Assembly (NCBI GenBank): GCA_041391125.1
Contig: JAWKON010000018.1
Location: 1 to 64,000 of the forward strand
Length of the DNA stretch: 64,000 bases
Direction of reading: 5' to 3'
Source of the DNA: JACKBC01 sp041391125
Lineage (GTDB): Bacteria; Chloroflexota; Anaerolineae; Caldilineales; Caldilineaceae
Of this stretch, positions 16,278-24,604 are shown piece by piece (the first letter of the stretch is position 1; each line of letters starts with the position of its first letter). The notes below the pieces were generated by a model. The model was not told the DNA's origin. It saw nothing but the letters and a program-made list of their open reading frames with translations, and searched no databases. A program made the translations under genes and the position numbers.

Positions 16278-17146
16278 CTATTCTGCCACCAGCAACCATA
16301 ACGCGTGCGCGCGTAAAATCTGCTCCAGCACCTCGGTCGGCAACCCCAACCCATTCAGAAACTCTTGCAGCCGATTGTCAAAATAATCGCGGCCATAGAG
16401 CAGCCGGTCCTGAAATTCAACAAGGAAACCTTTCGCATATTCGGGGTCACCGGCTGAAACGGTCAACGCCGAACCAGCCGAGAGATCGGCGCTAGAGATT
16501 AGGGTAGGTGCGGAACATGGCGGGTACTTGGCCGCCCGGCAGTACGGGGCCGGTGGGATACATCACTTGGTTGAACTGGTCGTCACCCGAAATGTGCGCC
16601 CAAAGGCAGGGGGCGTGGCCAATGAAAATGGTCTCCGGGCAGGCGGCCCACGGCCCGTTCAAAGGGCGCAATGCCGCCGCCGTACCACCAGTTGGGCCGC
16701 GGATATTTGCGCCCGGTCTCAAATTCATAATCGATGTGAACGGTCACCGGCAGCCCGCTTTGCCACGCAGAAGCGGTACATGCGCAGCGCATCCAGATCG
16801 TCGTACATCATGCGCGGCTTCAATTCGCCATAGACCTGCACGCCATACACATCCATGGCCGCCTGCAGCGATCAATGGCGTCGGGCCGCCGTGGGTCGGG
16901 CACTGGCAGAGCACAAATTTGTCCGGCTGCAGCCTGCTTATAGCGCAGACAGTTGGTGAAGGGAATCGGGTAGCCATCCCGCACCAGCGACACCCGGTTG
17001 TAATCAAACGGATCGTACTCATCCGCCGGACATTCCCACGAATAGAGCCAGGTCTGTTCAATATTGTAGCACGCCATGTTTTCTAAAAAGCGGGTCAAGT
17101 CGTGTCCGTGCCAGTCGGGGTGGTTGTGGGCGTCGATGATTTGCAT
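16278..17146 (-). pseudogene. Broken amidohydrolase-2 family protein
   Basis: Minus-strand pieces in several frames line up as one metal-dependent hydrolase of the amidohydrolase-2 type. The start at 17146 reads MQIIDAHNHPDWHGHDL, with the expected His-x-His metal motif. Pieces then follow with TWLYSWECPADEYDPFDYN, a VTVHIDYEFETGRKYPRPNW segment, FIGHAPCLWAHISGDDQF (a His strand typical of the barrel) and, near the end, DRLLYGRDYFDNRLQEFLNGLGLP. At least three frame changes and one in-frame stop separate them. Because the whole 15.4-20.2 kb strip is in this state, I favour real decay, although indel errors seen elsewhere in the window could contribute. Confidence 0.7.
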
Positions 17147-17423
17147 GGTTTCTCCTTTGGAGTCGGTTTATACATATAGGTCAGGATAGATAGATATATA
17201 TGTAATGTCGAGTTTGGTCATAGAACCGCTGCTAGAGCGACTCTGTTTGTTGAGACTTCGAAGCTGATAACATTGTCAATTGGTTTGATTGACCAAGATG
17301 TGTATTTATATTACACTTGCCTTGTAACCTGTGCCAAGGCAACAATGCCTACCTGTACCATTTATGTTGATGTGTAGTCCCCGTCCCGTCAATGCAGATT
17401 TACGCATTAGAAACGCTGAAATC

Positions 17424-18104
17424 ATGGATCAAACCCGACTCAACTGGATTGCCAATTTCATCTGGAATATCGCCGATGATTGTCTCCGCGATGTGTTTCA
17501 ACGGGGCAAATATCGCGATGTCATGTTCTACAACACCGGCATCGCTACCTACATTTGGGTCCTGACCAATCGCAAAACGCCGGAACGCGAGGGCAAAGTA
17601 CAATTAATCGATGCCTCGCAGTGGTTTCGCCCATTGCGCAAACATTTGGGAAAGAAAAATGCGGAACGCAAGTTGATTCAACGCGCCGTGAGCACACGTG
17701 ATGAAAACGCCGAAGCTGTGCTCGTCGGTAAACCGGCCAAACCCGACGCAACCCTCAGCTATGACCGGGAACGGCTTTACGGTCAATTTCTGGTGGGGGA
17801 CGACAAGCCAAGCGTTGTCACCTATGAGGCGGACACAGAGTTACGCGACACCGAACAAGTCCCTCTGCAACAGCGCGGTGGCATTGAAGGCTTCTTCCGC
17901 CGTGAAGTGTTACCCTATGCATCGGACGCTTGGATCGATCCCAAGAGTACAAAGATCGGCTATGAGATTAGCTTCAACCGCTACTTCTATCAACCGCAAC
18001 CGTTGCGTTCGCTGACAGAGATCCGTGGCGATATCCTGAAGCTCGAAGAGCAGGGCGAAGGCTTGCTTGCCGAAATTCTTGGCGGAGGTGTCAATGGCGG
18101 ATAA
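17424..18104 (+). pseudogene. Type I restriction-modification HsdM with a large internal deletion
   Basis: A 226-residue open frame. Residues 1-33 (MDQTRLNWIANFIWNIADD to GKYRDV) match the extreme N-terminus of HsdM. Residue 34 onward (MFYNTGIATYIWVLTNRK, VQLIDASQWFRPLRKHLGKKN, SDAWIDPKSTKIGYEISFNRYFY, ILKLEEQGEGLLAEIL) matches the C-terminal third. The whole methyltransferase core, with the AdoMet and NPPY/F motifs, is missing and the two parts are joined in frame. It cannot methylate DNA. No hsdS or hsdR is adjacent; a DUF1016 nuclease remnant follows, overlapping by 11 nt. Start ATG 17424 follows the HsdM N-terminus; the frame extends further upstream without homology. Confidence 0.75.
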
Positions 18105-19232
18105 TACGCTCTCGTCCTCCTCGCCGCTGAGCTTTGGTGCAGAACTGTTGGCAGACATCCGGCAGTTGATAGAGGAAACACGCAATGCGGTTGCGGTTGC
18201 GGTTAATGGTGGCCTTACCACGCTCTATTGGCAGATTGGCCGCCGCATTCGGCAGGAGGTTCTCAACGATAGTCGCGCTGACTATGGGGGACCAAATTGT
18301 TGCATCGTTGGCCCGGCGATTAACCGCTGAATATGGGCGTGGTTTTTGCGGCAAGAGCTTGCGCCACATGATCCAGTTTGCGGAAATCTTTCCGGAAAGG
18401 CAAATTGTCTCCGCGGCGCGGAGACAATTGAGTTGGACCCATTTCAAAACATTGATCTATATTGATGATTCGCTGAAAGCGACTTTTTATATGGAACTCT
18501 GTCGATTGGAAGAGGTGGAGCACGTACCTTGCAGGCCAAAGTCGATAGCATGCTCTATGAACGGACAGCGCTCTCGCCACCAAACCGGATGAGGTGGTGC
18601 GTGTACTGAATTGGGCCGCGCTGCAGCCGATAAGGATCTGGTGACGCCCGATCTGCTCTTCAAAGATCCCCTATCTGCTCGATTTTCTGGGTATTCGCGA
18701 CCACTATTATGAAAAGGATCTGGAGGGCGCGATCCTGCGTGAGATGGAAGCCTTTTTGCTCGAGCTGGGCACCGGCTTTACCTTTCTCGCCCGCCAGCGG
18801 CGCGTTTCAGGTTGATAACGATGATTTTTCTACATCGACCTGCTCTTTTACAACCGTCGTCTGCGCCGCCGTCTTTGGTCGCTATTGACCTGAAATTGGC
18901 GGAATTTCAAACCGGCGGATAAAGGGCAAATGGAACTCTATCTACGCTGGCTGGACCGCTACGAACGACAGCCCGATGAAAAGCCGCCGCTGGGCATCAT
19001 CCTCTGCAGCGGCGAAAAAACCGAACGAATCGAACTGCTGGAACTCGACAAATCAGCGGGCATCCACGTCGCCGAATACCTGACCGAACTGCACCGCCCG
19101 CGAAGTGCTTGCGCAGAAGCTGCACACCGTGATTGAACGGTCGCGCGCCGTCTTTACCCACAACGCCGCATTGCCGAGACCGCGCAGAACACAGGGGAAG
19201 ATGACGAAGCGGCGAGGATGCGGCATGAGTGA
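18094..19232 (+). pseudogene. DUF1016/YhcG-type PDDEXK nuclease, frameshifted
   Basis: Pieces in several plus-strand frames match DUF1016 (YhcG) proteins. The N-terminal domain has ELLADIRQLIEETRNAVAVAV, TTLYWQIGRRIRQEVL, ARRLTAEYGRGF and LRHMIQFAEIFPE. Then come SWTHFKTLIYIDDSLKATFY and the C-terminal nuclease-like part FLGIRDHYYEKDLEGAILRE, FYIDLLFYNRRLRR, VAIDLKL and GIILCSGEKTERIELLELD. At least five frame changes occur. GGAGGTG lies just before the ATG at 18094, which overlaps the HsdM remnant; DUF1016 genes commonly accompany type I systems. The end at 19232 is the first stop in the final frame. Confidence 0.75.
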
Positions 19233-19468
19233 GCAGTTGCAGCGCAGCGCTATATCGAGGCGATATACCCCAACATCGCCTGCTTCACCCAAACCACCGG
19301 CACAATCCAGATCGGCCATCACCACAATTATCCGATGACCTCTTTCATCCGTGTAATCGTCGAACAATCTTATCTGGGGAAAGCGCCGATGCCTATCAAC
19401 CTTCGACGCCGCTTTGGCCGGATCTAGAGGCTGCTTTGGGTGAATGGTTACTACTGGAAATGGGTTAA
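19225..19468 (+). pseudogene. Small hypothetical protein remnant, frameshifted
   Basis: Starting at ATG 19225, which overlaps the stop of the DUF1016 remnant, the frames together read YIEAIYPNIACFTQTTG, IQIGHHHNYPMTSFIR and, one frame later, YQPSTPLWPDLEAALGEWL. This pattern resembles short hypothetical proteins of cyanobacteria and Chloroflexota (a Ile-Glu-Ile-Gly strand, Ser-Phe-Ile-Arg, then a short Leu-Asp-Ala-Leu helix). The function is unknown. The frame break is near 19380. Confidence 0.4.
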
Positions 19469-19612
19469 TAAGCGCAACGCTCAAAGACACGAAAGCCACA
19501 AACTTATGTCGCGGCCCCGGCGCCATTACAACAGAAGTATGTGCCAATCGCCCAGAATCATCGTTTATCGGTGCGTGCTGGCGATTGCTTTTGTAAAGAG
19601 GAATGCCTAGTC

Positions 19613-20212
19613 ATGTTGTCCCAACTCATTACACGGTCCCATTCTTTGGCCGGGTGCCCCTTGGTGACCCCGCCGCCTGGCCGGTTCGGGGGCGTGGCAA
19701 TATGAAGATTATCTCCGTCTGCCCGATAATGGTCGGCGCTATGAGATTATTGCAGGAGTCTTATACGTGGCCAATGCCCCTGGGTATGATCATCAATATG
19801 TGGTCTACAAACTGGCCCGCTTGCTGGGTGATTATGTGGAAAAGCGGCAAATAGGCGTCGTTATCGGCGCACCGTTTGAGGTCCATCTCAACGACTCCTC
19901 GCGCCCGGTGCAGCCCGATATTCTCTATCTTTCCAATGCGCAGAAGCTGCCGCCGGATGCCCAGCACTTTGTGGAAGCGCCCGCTCCTGGTTGAATGATT
20001 TCACCGTTTAGATCGCCAGACCAAATTTGATGCCTATGAGCAGGCGGGCGTACTTGAATATTGGCTTGTAAATCCAAAGGTCCGATCCGTGGAAGTTTAT
20101 ACGTTGTCTAATGGTGAATACGCGCTCTTAGGCCAATGCAGGAGCCGAGCCCATAGAGTCTAAAATATTCCCCGAATTGACTATTGCCAATCATGCGCTG
20201 TACGTCGACTGA
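19613..20212 (+). pseudogene. Uma2/DUF820 family putative restriction-endonuclease-like protein, frameshifted
   Basis: The pieces give a recognisable Uma2 protein: WQYEDYLRLPDNGRRYEII, AGVLYVANAPGYDHQYVV, GVVIGAPFEVHLNDSSRPV, QPDILYLSNAQKLPPDAQH, then in other frames DRQTKFDAYEQAGVLEYWLV and NPKVRSVEVYTLSNGEYALL, ending FPELTIANHALYVD. The PDDEXK-like Asp and the E-Y-W-L-V helix are present. Frame changes occur near 19685, 19985 and 20135. Uma2 genes are very abundant in cyanobacteria and Chloroflexota and their role is unproven. AGAGGA precedes the ATG at 19613. Confidence 0.7.
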
Positions 20213-20281
20213 CCCATACTCCCGGCGGATGCAAACTATTGCACGCTACGCTCACAGTCACAAAATATACCTTTCCTCAAA

Positions 20282-20311
20282 TTGACAGACTGCCAACATC
20301 GCTGTTATGAT
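20282..20311 (+). promoter_or_regulatory. Strong sigma-70-type promoter of the ABC exporter leader
   Basis: A perfect -35 box TTGACA at 20282-20287 is followed after 18 nt by TATGAT at 20306-20311. Transcription would start near 20318, about 440 nt ahead of the first ABC gene, so the transcript has a long structured leader. Confidence 0.7.
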
Positions 20312-20359
20312 GCAGGCTATCATTTATCAAATCTCTCATTCACAGAAAAGGTGCTCAAC

Positions 20360-20500
20360 ATGTCACGCAGCCACAATCTATCCCCAAACTTGAGCACGAT
20401 CCCTGTGAATATGCGCGCACCGCATGCGCTAGCGCATTTCTCTTTTTGCATTTGCAAAGCCACAGGGCGACGGCTCTGTGGCTTTTTTTGTTGCCTGTAA
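20360..20500 (+). CDS. Putative 46-residue leader peptide
   Basis: A short ORF starting ATG 20360 with AAGGTG 6 nt upstream, about 42 nt after the predicted transcription start. It encodes a peptide beginning MSRSHNLSPNLSTIPVNM, with a Phe/Cys-rich end. Its codons 14-16 contain the CCCTGTG element that could form an antiterminator, and its last third overlaps the terminator hairpin at 20456-20489. Ribosome position on this ORF could therefore decide whether the terminator forms. This is the arrangement known for Bacillus subtilis bmrB ahead of the heterodimeric ABC exporter bmrCD. The peptide itself has no family I recognise, and the ORF could be fortuitous. Confidence 0.45.
   Translation: MSRSHNLSPNLSTIPVNMRAPHALAHFSFCICKATGRRLCGFFCCL
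20456..20489 (+). terminator. Intrinsic terminator inside the leader
   Basis: Stem AAAGCCACAG (20456-20465) with CTGTGGCTTT (20476-20485), a 10-nt loop and a T run to 20489. It lies inside the leader ORF, about 270 nt upstream of the first ABC gene. The left arm overlaps the sequence that can pair with CCCTGTG at 20401. Confidence 0.8.
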
Positions 20501-20510
20501 ACTAAGGATT

Positions 20511-20553
20511 TGTCATAAATTAACATTTTACGTAAAAATGTTAATTTATGACA
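20511..20553. promoter_or_regulatory. AT-rich palindrome with 19-bp arms
   Basis: Arms TGTCATAAATTAACATTTT and AAAATGTTAATTTATGACA are exact reverse complements around a 5-nt centre. It is strikingly AT-rich for this region and unlike the repeat families of the window. It may be an operator for a dimeric regulator or an RNA stem of the leader; it has no following T run. Confidence 0.6.
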
Positions 20554-20702
20554 GACAAGTATGAACAGGCCTTGCGCAAAGTCACGGGATAAGATCCGCT
20601 TGCCCGTGACGCTTGCGGCTGTCACGTGCGGTTGTCACCAATGAACATTGTGTTGCCTCGAGCAATGTCTATTGGTGACAGCGCCAAACATCATCGTCTA
20701 CA

Positions 20703-20737
20703 AACGCCATGGGTAATTGCCCGTGGCGTTTTTTATT
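20703..20737 (+). terminator. Second terminator-like hairpin, immediately before the ABC ribosome-binding site
   Basis: Stem AACGCCATGGG (20703-20713) with CCCGTGGCGTT (20720-20730), followed by a T-rich run. It ends next to the Shine-Dalgarno of the gene at 20757, a position typical of attenuators. Its right arm closely resembles the right arm of the hairpin at 20581-20610, so the left arm of that hairpin could pair with either. Confidence 0.7.
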
Positions 20738-20756
20738 TTAAGGAAAAATCATTGCC

Positions 20757-22559
20757 ATGAACAGTTCCCTCTCTCTCTTGACAACATACTTCTCCCCCCA
20801 GTGGCGACGCGTGCTCTTGTTGGCGCTGCTGTTGCTGGGCACCATCAGTTTCCAATTGGCCAATCCGCAAATTATCCGTTACGTGCTGGATACGGCCCAA
20901 AGCAGTGCGCCCACCGCCGCCCTGGTGCTGGCCGCTGCCCTCTTTATCTTCTTCAACCTGCTGCAAGCGGGCGCCGGGCTGGCGCTCAACTATGTGGGCG
21001 CAGATGTGAGCTGGGTGTCCACCAACGCCCTGCGCGCGGACCTGACCCGCCACTGTTTGCGGCTGGGCATGGACTTTCACAACAGCCGCACGCCGGGTGA
21101 ATTGATCGAGCGCGTCGATGGTGATGTGAGTCAACTAGCCAGCTTCTTTTCGCACCTGGTGCTGCGCGTGCTTTTCAATGGGCTGCTCATCGCCGGCATT
21201 GTAACGCTGCTCTGGCGGGAGGATTGGCGCATGGGCGCGGCCGCCGCGATTTATGCGCTGCTGACCATGCTGGTGTTGCAGGCCATGCAGCCGCGCAATA
21301 CGCGCTATACGGGCGTGCTGCGGCAGGCGCAAGCTCGCCTAAATGGCTTTCTGGAAGAGCGCCTCTCTGGCCGCGAAGATGTGCGCGCCAATGGCGGCGA
21401 AGCCTACGTGTTGCGCGGCATGATGCTGGCGCAGGGGGCGGCCTATCGAGCGTCACGCTATGTGCGCCTCTTTAACGCCCACATTTTTGCCGGCACCCAT
21501 CTGCTTTTTGTACTGGCCACGGCGCTGGGCTTTGGCGCCGGCATCTATCTTTTTCGCAGCGGACAGATCACCATCGGTACGGTTTATTTGATTATCGCCT
21601 ATTTGGCGCTGCTGCGCGACCCGCTGGAGCAGATCCGCGACCAGGTGAGCGAATTGCAGCAGAGCAGCGCCAGCATTTTGCGCATCCGCGAGCTCTTTGT
21701 GCTGGCGCCGGAAGTGATGATGGGTGATGGAGATGACAAGATGACACAGCGGGCCGCCGCCACCGGACCGGTTGCTGTGCGTTTTGAGCAGGTTTCCTTT
21801 CAATATGCCCGCGCGGCGGATTCTGCATCCCCGGCTGACAATGATGACGAAAATGTAGCGCCTCCGCCCACCGTTTTGGACAACGTCTCGTTTAGCCTGG
21901 AGCCGGGGCAAGTGCTGGGGCTATTGGGGCGCACGGGCAGCGGCAAAACCACGCTGACGCGGCTGCTTTTTCGGCTCTACCAGCCGGATGCCGGGCGCAT
22001 TTTGCTGGACGGCGCAGACATCCGCGATCTGCCCGTGCGCCAATTACGCCGCCAGATCGGCATGGTCACGCAAGAGGTGCAGCTCTTCCAGGCCAGCCTG
22101 CGCGACAATATTACGCTTTTTAACCCCGCTGTGGATGATGCGCAGATTCTGGCCGTGCTGCGCGAATTGGGGCTGTGGGAATGGTTCAGCGCGCAGCCCG
22201 CGGGATTGGACACCATGCTGCACGCCGGCGGCATTGGGCTGTCGGCGGGCGAGGCGCAACTGCTGGCCTTTGTGCGCGTCTTTCTCAAAGACCCAGCGCT
22301 GGTGATTCTGGACGAAGCCTCTTCGCGACTGGACCCGGCCACGGAAACGCTCCTCGAGCGTGCCACCGACCGGCTGCTGGCCAACCGCACCGGCATTGTC
22401 ATCGCCCACCGGCTGCGCACCGTCCAGCGCGCCGACGCCATCCTGATTTTGGAGCAGGGCCGCGTGGTCGAATTTGGCCCGCGCGCTGCGTTAATTACCG
22501 ATCCCAATTCGCGTTTTGCGCAACTATTGCAAACCGGCCTAGAGGAGACACTGGCATGA
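20757..22559 (+). CDS. Heterodimeric ABC exporter, first half (degenerate signature motif)
   Basis: A 600-residue half-transporter: an N-terminal membrane domain of about six helices (residues 15-310) and a C-terminal ATPase domain (about 345-590). In the ATPase domain Walker A is GRTGSGKTT, the Q loop is VTQEVQLFQ, the signature is LSAGEAQ instead of LSGGQ, Walker B is LVILDEASS with the catalytic Glu, and the H loop is IAHRL. The downstream partner has an intact signature but Asp at the catalytic position, so the pair would have one consensus and one degenerate ATP site, as in heterodimeric exporters such as BmrCD or TM287/288. The substrate is unknown; drug or lipid export is typical. AAGGAAAA precedes the ATG. 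Its stop overlaps the next start (ATGA). Confidence 0.92.
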   Translation: MNSSLSLLTTYFSPQWRRVLLLALLLLGTISFQLANPQIIRYVLDTAQSSAPTAALVLAAALFIFFNLLQAGAGLALNYVGADVSWVSTNALRADLTRHCLRLGMDFHNSRTPGELIERVDGDVSQLASFFSHLVLRVLFNGLLIAGIVTLLWREDWRMGAAAAIYALLTMLVLQAMQPRNTRYTGVLRQAQARLNGFLEERLSGREDVRANGGEAYVLRGMMLAQGAAYRASRYVRLFNAHIFAGTHLLFVLATALGFGAGIYLFRSGQITIGTVYLIIAYLALLRDPLEQIRDQVSELQQSSASILRIRELFVLAPEVMMGDGDDKMTQRAAATGPVAVRFEQVSFQYARAADSASPADNDDENVAPPPTVLDNVSFSLEPGQVLGLLGRTGSGKTTLTRLLFRLYQPDAGRILLDGADIRDLPVRQLRRQIGMVTQEVQLFQASLRDNITLFNPAVDDAQILAVLRELGLWEWFSAQPAGLDTMLHAGGIGLSAGEAQLLAFVRVFLKDPALVILDEASSRLDPATETLLERATDRLLANRTGIVIAHRLRTVQRADAILILEQGRVVEFGPRAALITDPNSRFAQLLQTGLEETLA

Positions 22560-24604
22560 ACCTTCCACTTTCAACCTTCAACCTTCAACCTTCAACCACC
22601 AACAGTCCCACCATGTCGACCCTGGCCTTTGTGTGGGCGCTGATCCGCAAAAAGCCGCTGGCCTATGTGGGCTATACGGTGGGCTGGAGTCTGTTTTCAC
22701 TGCTTTATCTCGTACCGGGGCTGGTGGAGCAGCGCATTTTTGATACGCTGACCGGCGCCCAGCCCGCCGCCCAAAGCGTGTGGACGCTGCTGGCCCTTTT
22801 TGTCACGGCGGAAATTGTCCGTGTGCTGGCGCGCTATGTCGTCTATTTGAGCGATTATTCGTTTCAGGAATCGCTGCGCAACCTTCTGCAACATAATCTG
22901 TTGACCTCGGTGCTACAGCAGCCCGGCGCCATGCCGCTGCCCATCTCCACCGGCGAAGCCATCAGCCGTTTTGGGGACGACGTGGCCGAAGTCAAAGATT
23001 TTCCGATCTGGCTGCCCGATATGTTTGGCAAGTTTCTCTTTGCCGCCGTTGCGCTCATCATCATGGCGCGCATCAATTGGGTGATGACGCTGGTGGCGGT
23101 GATCCCCTGTTTTCTCGGGCTGTGGATTGCCCGCATTGCCTGGGCGCGGCTGCTGCGCGTCTATGAAGCCAGCGCCCGCGCCCAAGACCGCGTGCAGGGC
23201 TTTCTGGGCGAAATCTTTGGCGCTGTGCAGGTGGTCAAAGTGACCGACAGCGAGGCGCACGTGATCCGTCACTTTCACGGCATCAACGAAACCCGCCGCA
23301 AGGCCGAGGTGAATGAGCGGCTCTATCACTATCTCTCTCACGCCACCAGCGAGCAGGTGACCCAACTGGGCATCGGGCTGATTCTGCTGCTGGCCGGGCT
23401 GGGCATCCGCGACGGCTCGTTTAGCGTGGGTGACTTCGCGCTCTTTATGTATTACATCTGGTTCATCACCTGGTTTTTCCGCGATTGCGGCTCCTTTGTG
23501 GGCGACTATCAGACGCAGGCTGTTTCGCTGCGGCGCATTGAGGAATTGGCGCAAACGAGCGTGCGCAATGCGCTGCTACCTGACCGCCCCATGTTTTTAG
23601 ATACAGAACCGCCCCCCGTTCAATCACCGGCCAAACAAGTGGCGGATCAGCTGGAAACGCTGGACATACGCGGTCTAACCTATCTCCACCCGTCCTCTGG
23701 CCGCGGCATTGAAAATATTAACCTGGAGATTGCGCGCGGCGATTTTGTCGTCATCACGGGCCGCGTGGGCTCTGGCAAGAGTACGTTGCTGCGCACGCTG
23801 CTGGGGCTGCTGCCCAAGGATGCCGGTGAGATTCGCTGGAATGGTGAAGTGATTGCCGCCCCCGCCGACTTCTTCAAACCGCCCCACTGCGCCTATACGC
23901 CGCAAACGCCGCGGCTCTATAGCGAGCCGCTGCGCGACAATATTTTGATGGGAATCGGAGAGGGGGAGAAGGGGGGAAGGGGAGAAAGGGGGAAAGGGGG
24001 AAGGGGTGATGGCGCGTCGCGTAGGGGCATGAATAGTGGCGGAGAGGACTCGTCTCGCGGACGGCTCGACCGCCACTATTCGTGCCCGCCCAATTCTCCT
24101 AGACCAAGCCATCCACGCCGCCGTGCTCGAAGAAGACATTGCCCAACTGGAAGACGGCCTGGACACAATCGTCGGCCCGCGCGGCGTCAAACTCTCCGGC
24201 GGGCAGGTGCAGCGGGCGGCCGCCGCCCGCATGTTCGTGCGCGACGCCGAACTGCTGGTCTTCGACGACCTCTCCAGCGCGCTAGACGTGGAGACGGAAC
24301 AGAAACTGTGGGAGCGACTAGATGGATTTACGAATTACGAATGTACGATTTACGTAAATCGTACATCGTACATCGTACATCGCCCCACGCGGACCAACAA
24401 CCGGTCGATGAACAAACCAATCGTAAATCGTACATCGTAAATCGTACATCAATCGTTGTTTCGCACCGGCGGGCGGCGCTGCGGCGGGCGGATCACATTA
24501 TTGTGCTGAAGGAGGGCAAAGTGGAGGATGAAGGCACGCTGGATGAATTGCTGGAACGCTGTGTAGAAATGCAACAACTATGGCAACAGGAGACGCAAAA
24601 ATGA
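22556..24604 (+). CDS. Heterodimeric ABC exporter, second half, interrupted by two repeat insertions
   Basis: Partner of the preceding gene, translationally coupled by ATGA. Membrane helices run from about residue 35, then an ATPase domain with Walker A GRVGSGKSTLL and YTPQTPRLYSEPLRDNIL. After ILMGI a 134-nt repeat (23957-24090) shifts the frame by +1. The middle part (AIHAAVLEEDIAQLEDG, LSGGQVQRAAAARMF, LLVFDDLSSALD) is in that second frame. A second repeat (24326-24450) shifts the frame back for VVSHRRAALRRADHIIVLKEG and the normal C-terminus. The two shifts cancel out. The expected protein without insertions is about 590-600 residues. The N-terminus also contains a heptad-like TTCAACC repeat (codons for STFNLQPST), which is unusual; the true start may be the ATG at 22613. 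It may be a pseudogene, a misassembly, or expressed in pieces. Confidence 0.8.
   Translation: MNLPLSTFNLQPSTTNSPTMSTLAFVWALIRKKPLAYVGYTVGWSLFSLLYLVPGLVEQRIFDTLTGAQPAAQSVWTLLALFVTAEIVRVLARYVVYLSDYSFQESLRNLLQHNLLTSVLQQPGAMPLPISTGEAISRFGDDVAEVKDFPIWLPDMFGKFLFAAVALIIMARINWVMTLVAVIPCFLGLWIARIAWARLLRVYEASARAQDRVQGFLGEIFGAVQVVKVTDSEAHVIRHFHGINETRRKAEVNERLYHYLSHATSEQVTQLGIGLILLLAGLGIRDGSFSVGDFALFMYYIWFITWFFRDCGSFVGDYQTQAVSLRRIEELAQTSVRNALLPDRPMFLDTEPPPVQSPAKQVADQLETLDIRGLTYLHPSSGRGIENINLEIARGDFVVITGRVGSGKSTLLRTLLGLLPKDAGEIRWNGEVIAAPADFFKPPHCAYTPQTPRLYSEPLRDNILMGIGEGEKGGRGERGKGGRGDGASRRGMNSGGEDSSRGRLDRHYSCPPNSPRPSHPRRRARRRHCPTGRRPGHNRRPARRQTLRRAGAAGGRRPHVRARRRTAGLRRPLQRARRGDGTETVGATRWIYELRMYDLRKSYIVHRTSPHADQQPVDEQTNRKSYIVNRTSIVVSHRRAALRRADHIIVLKEGKVEDEGTLDELLERCVEMQQLWQQETQK
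23957..24090. repeat. Repeat insertion 1 in the ABC gene: purine run plus palindrome
   Basis: A purine run of GGGAGAAGGGG words (23957-24006) is followed by a palindrome with arms GGGGCATGAATAGTGGCGG (24024-24042) and CCGCCACTATTCGTGCCC (24070-24087). It separates the Q-loop side of the ATPase domain from the signature motif. A near-identical element sits at the same place in the paralogue (29171-29300). Confidence 0.85.
24326..24450. repeat. Repeat insertion 2 in the ABC gene: ATTTACGA palindrome
   Basis: The left arm carries ATTTACGAATTACGAATGTA and CGATTTACG words, the right arm the complements TCGTAAATCGTACATCG, around a core with CACGCGGACCAACAACCGG. It lies between Walker B/D loop and the H loop. 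The paralogue has the related element at 29537-29696. Confidence 0.85.

Larger units (their letters stand above)
20318..20740 (+). ncRNA. Structured 5' leader with two tandem terminator-like hairpins
   Basis: From the promoter to the ribosome-binding site of the first ABC gene the leader contains, in order: a 46-codon ORF; an intrinsic terminator (20456-20489); a near-perfect AT-rich palindrome (20511-20553); a hairpin GTCACGGG/CCCGTGAC (20581-20610); a hairpin GTCACCAAT/ATTGGTGAC (20635-20679); and a second terminator-like stem (20703-20737) ending 2 nt before the Shine-Dalgarno AAGGAAAA. Alternative pairings exist for both terminators. CCCTGTG at 20401-20407 complements CACAGGG at 20461-20467. 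CACGGG at 20583-20588 complements CCCGTG at 20720-20725 as well as its own partner. I do not recognise a known riboswitch consensus. The layout fits transcription attenuation of the exporter operon. Confidence 0.55.

Noticed and set aside
22556..24604. Group I/II intron or intein as the insert in the ABC genes
   Set aside because: The inserts are only about 125-160 nt, lack intron domain V or catalytic-core features and intein splice residues, and are simple palindromes.
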